A DNA stretch of 30,580 bases from contig DAITPA010000018.1 of assembly GCA_036833805.1 (NCBI GenBank), forward strand, positions 1 to 30,580, in the 5' to 3' direction. Position numbers and translations under genes: made by a program. This document shows positions 24,761-30,580 of the stretch, piece after piece. The notes under the pieces were generated by a model. The model was not told where the DNA came from. It did not search any database and saw nothing but the letters and a program-made list of their open reading frames with translations. Position 1 is the first letter of the stretch; every line of letters begins with the position of its first letter. This DNA is from PALSA-1196 sp036833805. Lineage in GTDB: Bacteria > Pseudomonadota > Gammaproteobacteria > Steroidobacterales > Steroidobacteraceae.

Positions 24761-26433
24761 CGCGTCACCATCGGCAGATTCAAGCCCTGCTCATGAGCAC
24801 ACGCGATCGCCTCCGGATAGCCCGCATCCGCATGACGCATGACGCCGGTTGCCGGATCGTTCCACAATACCCGCTCGATGCGGCGCGCCGCCGCCGCGGT
24901 GCCGTCACAAACGATGACGACGCCGGCGTGCTGCGAGTAGCCCATGCCGACGCCGCCGCCATGGTGAAAGGAGACCCAGGTGGCGCCGCTTGCCGTATTC
25001 AAAAGCGCATTCAACAACGGCCAGTCCGACACCGCATCCGAACCGTCGCGCATCGCCTCGGTCTCACGATTGGGGCTCGCGACCGATCCTGAATCCAGAT
25101 GATCGCGGCCAATGACGATCGGCGCCTGCACCTCGCCGGAGGCCACCATTGCATTGAAGGCAAGGCCAAGGCGATGCCGCTGGCCCAAGCCCACCCAGCA
25201 GATACGCGCCGGCAGTCCCTGAAATTTGATGCGCTCGCGCGCCATGTCAAGCCAGCGATGCAGGTGCGGATCATCGGGAATCAACTCCTTCACTTTGCGG
25301 TCAGTGCGGTAGATGTCCTCGGGGTCGCCCGAGAGCGCAACCCAGCGAAACGGCCCGACGCCGCGGCAGAAGAGCGGCCGAATATAGGCCGGCACGAACC
25401 CCGGAAAGGCGAACGCGTCCTGCACGCCCTCATCGAGAGCGACCTGGCGGATATTGTTGCCGTAGTCAAAAGTCGGCACACCGCGCCGCTGAAACTCCAG
25501 CATCGCCTCAACATGCTGCGCCATCGAGCGCTTGGCCGCGCGCGCGACCGCTGCCGGATCGGCCGCGCGCTGCGCCTCCCATTCGCCGAGGGTCCAGCCG
25601 ATCGGCAGGTAGCCGTTCACCGGGTCATGCGCGGAAGTCTGGTCCGTCACAGCATCCGGGCGCACGCCGCGCTTCAGAAGCTCCGGCAGGATATCCCCCG
25701 CGTTGGCGCAGAGCCCCACCGACAGCGGCGTCTTCTCCTCAACCGCATGCGCGATCAGCGTCAGCGCCTCATCGAGGCTTGCCGCCTGTACATCAAGGTA
25801 GCGCGTCTCGAGGCGCTTCGTGATTCGGCTCGGCTGGCATTCGATCGCGAGCATCGATGCTCCGGCCATCGTCGCGGCGAGCGGCTGCGCACCGCCCATG
25901 CCGCCGAGCCCTGCCGTCAGAATCCACTTCCCCGCGAGATCCCCGCCATAGTGGCGCCTACCCAGTTCCACGAACGTCTCGTAGGTTCCCTGCACGATGC
26001 CCTGTGAGCCAATGTAGATCCAGGATCCCGCGGTCATCTGTCCATACATCATGAGCCCCTTCCTATCGAGCTCCGCGAAATGCTCCCAGGTGGCCCAGTG
26101 CGGCACCAGATTTGAATTCGCAATGAGCACACGCGGTGCGTCCGCGTGAGTGCGGAATACCCCAACAGGCTTGCCGGACTGTATGAGCAAGGTCTCATCG
26201 TCGCCCAGGCTCTTAAGGCTTGCCACGATTTGGTCAAAGCATTCCCAATCGCGCGCGGCGCGCCCAATGCCGCCGTAGACCACCAGCTCCTCGGGGCGCT
26301 CGGCGACCTCCGGATCGAGGTTGTTGCACAGCATCCGCAGCGGCGCCTCCGTCAACCAGCTGCGCGCCTCGAGTTTCGTGCCACGTGCCGCGCGCAGTAT
26401 GCGGGTCGAATCGTGTCGGGTATGACTATCCAT
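24757..26433 (-). CDS. hutU: urocanate hydratase
   Basis: The enzyme hydrates urocanate to imidazolonepropionate using tightly bound NAD as electrophile. It has 558 residues, the usual length. The NAD site GLGGMGGAQPLA is at about 175-186, TDQTSAHDPVNGYLP at about 263-277, and the conserved Cys is C412 in LPARICWVGLG. IGRDHLDSGSVASPNRETEA and HHGGGVGMGYSQHAG are also fully conserved. ATG 26433 has AGAGG five bases upstream. It follows hutC by 50 bases and overlaps hutH. hutI, hutG and hutF are not in the window, so the downstream steps must be encoded elsewhere. Confidence 0.97.
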   Translation of the reverse strand: MDSHTRHDSTRILRAARGTKLEARSWLTEAPLRMLCNNLDPEVAERPEELVVYGGIGRAARDWECFDQIVASLKSLGDDETLLIQSGKPVGVFRTHADAPRVLIANSNLVPHWATWEHFAELDRKGLMMYGQMTAGSWIYIGSQGIVQGTYETFVELGRRHYGGDLAGKWILTAGLGGMGGAQPLAATMAGASMLAIECQPSRITKRLETRYLDVQAASLDEALTLIAHAVEEKTPLSVGLCANAGDILPELLKRGVRPDAVTDQTSAHDPVNGYLPIGWTLGEWEAQRAADPAAVARAAKRSMAQHVEAMLEFQRRGVPTFDYGNNIRQVALDEGVQDAFAFPGFVPAYIRPLFCRGVGPFRWVALSGDPEDIYRTDRKVKELIPDDPHLHRWLDMARERIKFQGLPARICWVGLGQRHRLGLAFNAMVASGEVQAPIVIGRDHLDSGSVASPNRETEAMRDGSDAVSDWPLLNALLNTASGATWVSFHHGGGVGMGYSQHAGVVIVCDGTAAAARRIERVLWNDPATGVMRHADAGYPEAIACAHEQGLNLPMVTR

Positions 26434-26483
26434 ATTCGCCTCTTAAAGTAACTTGCTCATCGCGGAGCGAATCCTTTGCGCGC

Positions 26484-27200
26484 CTAGACTTCGAATCCGC
26501 CACGCAACTCGAAGCGGCTGCCCGGGTGATACAGGAGCGCAAACGACGCGCGTTCGCCGCCGCTCCAGGTCAGCCGCTCGATCAGGAGCGCGGGCTCTTG
26601 CGCACGCAGGTTCAGAAGCGCACGGATGCGCCCCTCGGGCAGAACAGCGCGCACGACGTGCTCGACGCGCTGCAGCGGCGCGACCTCCATCAAATACTCA
26701 TGTGGCGTAACCGCTGCGAAGTCAGCCGCAAGATAGTCGGGCGCAAGCAGCGGATCCACGTAGCGATCCTCGACCTGCAGCACGACGTCGTTCTCGAAAT
26801 GCACGATCACAGAGTGAAAAACTTCGCGCGCATGCGTGTTAATCCCGAGCCGGCTGCGCACGGTCTGCGAAGGCAGCGCGCGCTCGAGCGTCACCGGCAG
26901 CGCACGGTGCAGATGGCCGCGCTTGCGGATCTCTTCGGCAATGTTGTGGATTTGCAGCGGATGAGCGGCCGCCTTGAAGTCGCCGACGAAGGTGCCGACC
27001 CCGGCGATGCGCGCCAGCACTCCAGAGCGCATGAGCTCACGCAAGGCTCGGTTAGCCGTCATGCGCGATACTTTGAATTCGCGCACCAAATCGTGTTCCG
27101 AGGGCACCCGCTCGCCCGCGCGCCATGCGCCGGAACGGATGTTTTGCAGCACATGCTCCTTGAGCTGCTCGTACAGGGGAACGGGCTTCGCGCAGGCCAT
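26484..27200 (-). CDS. hutC: histidine-utilisation repressor, GntR/HutC family
   Basis: The protein has 238 residues. The N-terminal winged helix-turn-helix (PLYEQLKEHVLQNIRSGAWR, VPSEHDLVREFKVSRMTANR, ALRELMRSGVLARIAGVGTF) is followed by a UTRA ligand domain (about 85-235: VFHSVIVHFENDVVLQVEDR, PHEYLMEVAPLQRVEHVV, IERLTWSGGERASFALLYHP). HutC represses hut genes until urocanate binds. The frame is open to 27665 but that part overlaps another gene, and ATG 27200 gives the family start (PVPLYEQLKEHV). The operator-like palindrome just upstream suggests autoregulation of the whole operon. hutU follows directly. Confidence 0.93.
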   Translation of the reverse strand: MACAKPVPLYEQLKEHVLQNIRSGAWRAGERVPSEHDLVREFKVSRMTANRALRELMRSGVLARIAGVGTFVGDFKAAAHPLQIHNIAEEIRKRGHLHRALPVTLERALPSQTVRSRLGINTHAREVFHSVIVHFENDVVLQVEDRYVDPLLAPDYLAADFAAVTPHEYLMEVAPLQRVEHVVRAVLPEGRIRALLNLRAQEPALLIERLTWSGGERASFALLYHPGSRFELRGGFEV

Positions 27201-27213
27201 CTTGCTGCATCGT

Positions 27214-27227
27214 CCTGTATAGACAGG
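27214..27227 (-). promoter_or_regulatory. putative HutC operator
   Basis: CCTGTATAGACAGG is a palindrome with arms CCTGT/ACAGG around ATAG, centred about 20 bases upstream of the hutC ATG. It resembles the TGTATAGACA-type site known for HutC in enteric bacteria and pseudomonads. On the hutC strand it contains TATACA, a possible -10 hexamer, so binding would block the promoter. No second copy was seen before hutU, which fits one operon promoter. Confidence 0.7.
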
Positions 27228-27385
27228 TTGCGGTGCGCAATATAACCCGCGCCTGCGGGGCTTCACCAGAGAGATGTTCGGCGGCGCCCCAAAACGGCGC
27301 CCAGTCTCCGCCTTTTCGCGACTACCAACGGCGCGGCGGCAGGCGCGCGGGATTGACCCGAACGCGTGCCGCCGGGCTTTGGACT

Positions 27386-27916
27386 TTAGGCTTTCTTCGC
27401 CAATGCTCCAGTTAGAGCATTCGACGCCCAGCCGAACAGCGCTCCGATCACCATCGAAACGATGAGCAGAATGAGCGGATTGGCAAACGAGCCAGAAGTG
27501 AGGTTCTGCAACGGACCCGTGGCGGGCGGGGTCGACGGCGTCTGCAGCGAATAGGCAACGATCGCAGCGTAGCCGTAAACGTTGGCAGGCACCACGGACA
27601 GCAGATTGATCGACGCCACAATGACGAGAAAAAACACCGTGAACCCGACGACAAGCGCCGGCCACACGGTTCCGAGGCTGGGTACGGCGACGTTGACGAT
27701 AATCAATAGTGCGATCCAGCCGATAATCGCACCATAGCCTGTACCTACAATGGTCTTGGTGAGCGCGTTACTGTTGGCACCGGTATGAAAGTAGCATCCC
27801 CAGGCGATGAAACCCGCTCAAACCAGCACGTAGCCAGCCAAGGGACCGAGGGCAAGGTATGCCCAGACGGCACCCAGAACGGCAATGCTGAGCGATAGAG
27901 CAAATGACTGTGACAT
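27386..27916 (-). pseudogene. DUF1097 membrane protein gene interrupted by one nonsense codon
   Basis: From ATG 27916 (GAGG seven bases upstream) the frame reads MSQSFALSLSIAVLGAVWAY, then LALGPLAGYVLV. A TGA follows at 27820-27818 where the family sequence would give Trp, and then AGFIAWGCYFHTGANSNALT, KTIVGTGYGAIIGWIALLII and onward to TAA at 27386. Without the stop the product would be 176 residues with about five membrane segments, a normal DUF1097 inner-membrane protein of unknown function. The part after 27706 (106 residues) still has its own start codons but lacks the first helices. A single G-to-A change explains the lesion. Recent inactivation or a base-call error are both possible; TGA is used as a true stop elsewhere in the window. 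Confidence 0.8.
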
Positions 27917-28051
27917 AGCGCATCCTCATTCATCGCGAGGCGATTTGGATTGCGTGGCAATGCGGATAGGTTGCCGCCCCGCTGATTATTATTAGCCCGC
28001 AAGATAACCTTACCATGCGCCCTGCAGGCTCACCACAGCGAGCCGTGCTTC

Positions 28052-28072
28052 AGTAAAGTGTACTGTTTTACT
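28052..28072. promoter_or_regulatory. inverted repeat upstream of the methyltransferase gene
   Basis: AGTAAA (28052-28057) and TTTACT (28067-28072) are perfect inverted arms separated by nine bases, in an otherwise GC-rich region about 40 bases before the methyltransferase ATG. The size and symmetry suit a dimeric regulator. No regulator gene is adjacent, and no clear -35/-10 pair accompanies it. Confidence 0.35.
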
Positions 28073-28109
28073 TACACAAGCGAGTGCAACCTTGTATCGA
28101 GGTGACGTC

Positions 28110-28862
28110 ATGATTCCGATGCGATCGCAGCATCGCGGCGCTCGCGAGCTACGGGAGATCAATCGCCGCTTCTACGATTCACTGTGGTCGGGCGCCCGCC
28201 TCATGGAAGCGCCGCGCTTCAACACCTGGCCGCTTGTGCAGTCCGTCATGGGTGCGACGCGGCGGCGGCTCGAAGTGGCACCCGGACTTCGGCCGCGGCT
28301 GCCCATAGACGGCACGCAATTCATCGACATCAGCGCGCCCGCTCTTGCCCTGCTGCAACGCCGGGGCGGCAGTGTGGTGCGCGGCACGGTAACGAATCTG
28401 CCGTACGGCGACGGCGTCTTTGATCTCGTGTGTGCGCTCGACATCATTGAGCATGTCGACGATGACGAAAGCGCATGGTCTGAGATAGCGCGCGTCGCAG
28501 CGCCCGGTGCGGTGCTGCTGCTATCCGTGCCATTGCATGCGGCGCGCTGGACATCCTTTGACGACTTCGTCGGGCACAAGCGCCGCTACGAGCCTGCGGA
28601 ACTTGCGGTGAGACTCAAGCAGCACGGCCTTGCGGTGCAGCGCAGTGCGGTCTATGGCATGCAGCCGCGCTCCACGCGGCTTCTCGATCTTGGCATGTGG
28701 TGGCTCATCCATCATCGGGACCGGGCCATGTGGTGGTACAACCGCGTGTTCATGCCGCTCAGCGCGCATTTTCAGAGCAAGCTGTTGCTCGCGCCCGGCA
28801 TGATCGATGCGAGTGATGTGGATGAGGTATTTCTCGTGTGTCGAAAGGAGCAGATCACTTGA
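28110..28862 (+). CDS. SAM-dependent methyltransferase (class I, type 11-like)
   Basis: The protein has 250 residues. Motif I is LEVAPGLRPRLP, with Ala for the first Gly. The next strand is QFIDISAPALALLQRRGG, then VVRGTVTNLPYGDGVFDLVC, followed by ALDIIEHVDDDESAWSEIAR and VAAPGAVLLLSVPLH (motif after the acidic loop). It should transfer a methyl group from SAM to a small molecule or lipid; the acceptor is unknown. ATG 28110 has an excellent GAGGTG five bases upstream, which decides it over TTG 28092. The stop overlaps the start of the esterase gene (TTGA). Confidence 0.85.
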   Translation: MIPMRSQHRGARELREINRRFYDSLWSGARLMEAPRFNTWPLVQSVMGATRRRLEVAPGLRPRLPIDGTQFIDISAPALALLQRRGGSVVRGTVTNLPYGDGVFDLVCALDIIEHVDDDESAWSEIARVAAPGAVLLLSVPLHAARWTSFDDFVGHKRRYEPAELAVRLKQHGLAVQRSAVYGMQPRSTRLLDLGMWWLIHHRDRAMWWYNRVFMPLSAHFQSKLLLAPGMIDASDVDEVFLVCRKEQIT

Positions 28863-29521
28863 CGTTGCTTGAAACAATTGAAATCGAAACCGGCCCTGAG
28901 CCAAAGAGCACGGTGATTTGGCTACATGGCCTGGGCGCTGATGGCCATGACTTCGAAGCGGTGGTGCCCGAGCTCGTGCGCCGCGGCGAGCGCGCTTTGC
29001 GGTTTGTGCTGCCGCATGCGCCGCGACGGCAGGTGACGGTCAATAACGGCGTGTCCATGCGCGCTTGGTACGACATCGTCGGCTTTGATCGCCATGCGGC
29101 GCAGGATGAGCCGGGCATACGCGCCGCGGACACCGCCATCCGCGCGCTCATCGCCCGCGAAAAAGACCGCGGCATCGCAACCGATCGCATCGTCGTCGCC
29201 GGGTTCTCCCAGGGCGGCGCGCTGGCACTGTTCACCGGCACGCGCTACCCCGAGAAGCTCGCCGGTATCATCGGGCTGTCGTGCTACATGCTTTTGGGCT
29301 CGACTCTTGCTTCCGAACGTAGCGCTGTCAACCAAACCACCCCCATCTTCGTTGCACACGGTAGGCGCGATCCGGTGGTGGACATTCGCTTGGGCGATGA
29401 GACGCGGCGGCTCCTGGAAACGGCGGGTTATGCGGTCACTTGGCACAGCTATCCGATCCCGCATTCGGTGTCGCCGGAGGAGCTCACGCACATCGCCGCT
29501 TGGCTGCGGCGAGTGCTTTGA
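28859..29521 (+). CDS. carboxylesterase/phospholipase, alpha/beta-hydrolase
   Basis: The protein has 220 residues of the EstB/acyl-protein-thioesterase type. The oxyanion region is VIWLHGLGADGHDF, the nucleophile Ser lies in VVAGFSQGGALAL, Asp in VAHGRRDPVVD and His in YPIPHSVSPEE. MRAWYDIVGFD and SCYMLLGST are also typical of this family, which hydrolyses short-chain esters. The start is TTG 28859 because AAAGGAG lies eight bases upstream and it overlaps the methyltransferase TGA as TTGA; a GTG at 28838 is also in frame but has no such signal. It is probably translationally coupled to the methyltransferase. Confidence 0.9.
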   Translation: MTLLETIEIETGPEPKSTVIWLHGLGADGHDFEAVVPELVRRGERALRFVLPHAPRRQVTVNNGVSMRAWYDIVGFDRHAAQDEPGIRAADTAIRALIAREKDRGIATDRIVVAGFSQGGALALFTGTRYPEKLAGIIGLSCYMLLGSTLASERSAVNQTTPIFVAHGRRDPVVDIRLGDETRRLLETAGYAVTWHSYPIPHSVSPEELTHIAAWLRRVL

Positions 29522-29648
29522 TTGTTTAGTTTTAAGTTGTTGATTATAAATGTGTTTAAGGCACTTCGGCACTGGAACGCGGCGCGTCGGTAAAGGTCCA
29601 ACACTTGTGCGACACTTGGGTTCGGCGGCAGGCCACGGAGAACGACAG

Positions 29649-30371
29649 ATGAACGCCTATCGGAAGCTCACTAGTATCCTCGCGATCGCGGCGCTGACCT
29701 TGACGGTCGGGGCGATGACGCCTGCGTTCGCTCAGGGGCACAACAGCAGCGGGCATGCTTCCGCGGGCGGCGGGCATGCTTCCGCGGGCGGCGGCCACGC
29801 TTCCGCGGGCGGCGGCCACGCGCATTACGCCGTTGGCGGCGGCGGCCGCTTCGCGTCGCGTTACGCCGGCGGCTTTCACGGCGGGGGGTTCTACGGGTCG
29901 CGCGGCGGATTCTACGGACATGGCGGCTACGGGCACGGCGGCTACTGGCATGGCGGATTTTACGGACCGCGTTTTGGCTTTGGCTGGTTCCTGCCGGTAC
30001 TGCCTGCCTTGTACGCCACCTATTACTGGGGCGGTATCCCGTACTACTACGCGAACGATGCGTATTACACGTGGAGTCCGGATTACAACGGTTATGTTGC
30101 GACCGATCCGCCAGCAGGCGCCGATGGTGCACCCGATGCCGGTGGTCAGGCGCCGGCGGACGCGCCGGGCGGTCAGACCTACAACTACCCGAAGAACGGT
30201 CAAACCGAAGAGCAACAATCGACTGATCGCTATCAGTGCCATCAGTGGGCGGTAAGCCAGAGCGGCTACGATCCGACGCGCACCAGCGCCCCGACAGCGG
30301 GCGGCCAGCAGATCGACTACCGCCGGGCGCTTACCGCATGCCTCGAAGGACGCGGCTACAGCGTGAAGTAA
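29649..30371 (+). CDS. exported Gly/Tyr-rich protein with GHASAGG repeats
   Basis: The protein has 240 residues. A signal peptide (LAIAALTLTVGAMTPAFA) precedes three GHASAGG repeats, then a Gly/His/Tyr-rich region (GGFYGHGGYGHGGYWHGGF). The next part has YYWGGIPYYYANDAYYTWSP and YNGYVATDPPA, and the C-terminus has RYQCHQWAVSQSGYDPT and ALTACLEGRGY, a two-Cys motif seen in other small envelope proteins. It is likely a periplasmic or outer-membrane protein of unknown role. ATG 29649 has GGAG eight bases upstream. A strong hairpin follows 35 bases downstream, consistent with a single-gene transcript. Confidence 0.8.
   Translation: MNAYRKLTSILAIAALTLTVGAMTPAFAQGHNSSGHASAGGGHASAGGGHASAGGGHAHYAVGGGGRFASRYAGGFHGGGFYGSRGGFYGHGGYGHGGYWHGGFYGPRFGFGWFLPVLPALYATYYWGGIPYYYANDAYYTWSPDYNGYVATDPPAGADGAPDAGGQAPADAPGGQTYNYPKNGQTEEQQSTDRYQCHQWAVSQSGYDPTRTSAPTAGGQQIDYRRALTACLEGRGYSVK
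29751..29813 (+). repeat. three tandem 21-bp repeats inside the Gly-rich gene
   Basis: Three head-to-tail copies of a 21-base unit encode GHASAGG. Units 1 (29751-29771) and 2 (29772-29792) are identical; unit 3 (29793-29813) differs at two bases, and a partial fourth follows. Being a multiple of three, the unit can change copy number without breaking the frame. Confidence 0.9.
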
Positions 30372-30405
30372 GGCGCGCGCGGCGTTCGAGCGATTTATCC
30401 TCGGC

Positions 30406-30435
30406 GGCTGCAGGGAATCGCATTTCCCTGCAGCC
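30406..30435. terminator. strong hairpin, probable transcription terminator
   Basis: A perfect 12-bp inverted repeat, GGCTGCAGGGAA and TTCCCTGCAGCC, has a six-base loop. It starts 35 bases after the stop of the Gly-rich protein gene. Only a weak T stretch follows, so termination may need help; mRNA stabilisation is another possible role. Confidence 0.6.
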
Positions 30436-30539
30436 TAGCTTCCAATACGTGTAGTCTTGCACAAACGGCCCACGCGCTCCGGCATCACAGCCGAGCGGCG
30501 TAAGAGGTCGTATGCATAACTTCGCACGGCGGAGAAACC

Positions 30540-30580
30540 ATGGGAACTCTCCTCGATTGGCTCATCGGATGGCCGCAGCG
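30540..30580 (+). CDS. start of a further gene, cut by window edge
   Basis: An ATG at 30540 is preceded by GGAG with five bases of spacing and opens a frame (MGTLLDWLIGWPQ) to the window end. Only 13 residues are visible, so no family can be named. It lies after the hairpin at 30406-30435 and thus probably has its own promoter. Confidence 0.5.
   Translation, partial: MGTLLDWLIGWPQ

Noticed and set aside
23918..24796. Plus-strand frame of 292 codons, and a similar one at 25099-26007
   Set aside because: They are antisense to hutH and hutU, Arg/His-rich and typical of shadow frames.
27201..27665. N-terminal extension of hutC by 155 codons
   Set aside because: It overlaps the DUF1097 gene in another frame and precedes the HutC operator; the family start is at 27200.
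27818..27820. TGA read as Trp or Sec in the DUF1097 gene
   Set aside because: TGA ends several intact genes here (for example hutU), and no selenocysteine or recoding signal is apparent; a point mutation is simpler.
29751..29813. Repeats as a CRISPR array
   Set aside because: The units are 21 bases, directly abutting without spacers and within a coding frame.

Overview
The window is GC-rich and gene-dense. Its gene set (hut genes with HutC, a PBP4-type DacB, AsmA, lipoprotein and Sec signals) fits a Gram-negative proteobacterium, probably gamma- or betaproteobacterial, with the versatile amine and amino-acid catabolism of soil or sediment bacteria. No tRNA, rRNA, CRISPR array or insertion sequence was seen.

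Region 1 (about 1-12853) looks like one catabolic island built in several transcription units. Leftward lies a class III aminotransferase followed by two phytoene-dehydrogenase-like (PYROXD2-type) FAD oxidoreductases, the second cut by the window edge. Divergent from it is a Rieske oxygenase alpha subunit. Next, on the minus strand, one continuous reading frame joins a BetI-like TetR repressor to a PuuC/KauB-like aldehyde dehydrogenase. Divergent from that are two PotH/PotI-type ABC permeases. Facing them is a minus-strand operon: ThDP enzyme, PotF-like binding protein, an internally deleted gamma-butyrobetaine-hydroxylase-like dioxygenase, and a PhnZ-like HD-domain oxygenase. Together these suggest uptake and oxidation of a polyamine-like, quaternary-amine or aminophosphonate compound. 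The substrate cannot be told from sequence. No transporter ATPase and no Rieske reductase are present.

Region 2 (about 13072-15700) holds a secreted phosphoesterase and two broken genes: a PfpI/DJ-1 gene with two nonsense codons and a frameshift, and a VOC gene frameshifted at a (GC)6 tract. Region 3 (15690-22517) is housekeeping and accessory: a small lipoprotein, an AsmA-like protein, a Cys-repeat periplasmic protein, DacB, an MFS permease, a cupin, a secreted SRPBCC protein and a DUF1348 protein.

Region 4 (22533-27227) is a histidine-utilisation operon, hutC-hutU-hutH followed by a PaiB-like gene, with a clear HutC-type palindrome just upstream of hutC. Region 5 (27386-30580) has a DUF1097 membrane-protein gene broken by one nonsense codon, a methyltransferase translationally coupled to a carboxylesterase, a Gly/Tyr-rich exported protein with 21-bp tandem repeats, a hairpin, and the start of one more gene.

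The most notable observations are the TetR-aldehyde dehydrogenase fusion with a retained internal ribosome-binding site, and the HD oxygenase whose partner dioxygenase survives only as its two ends.
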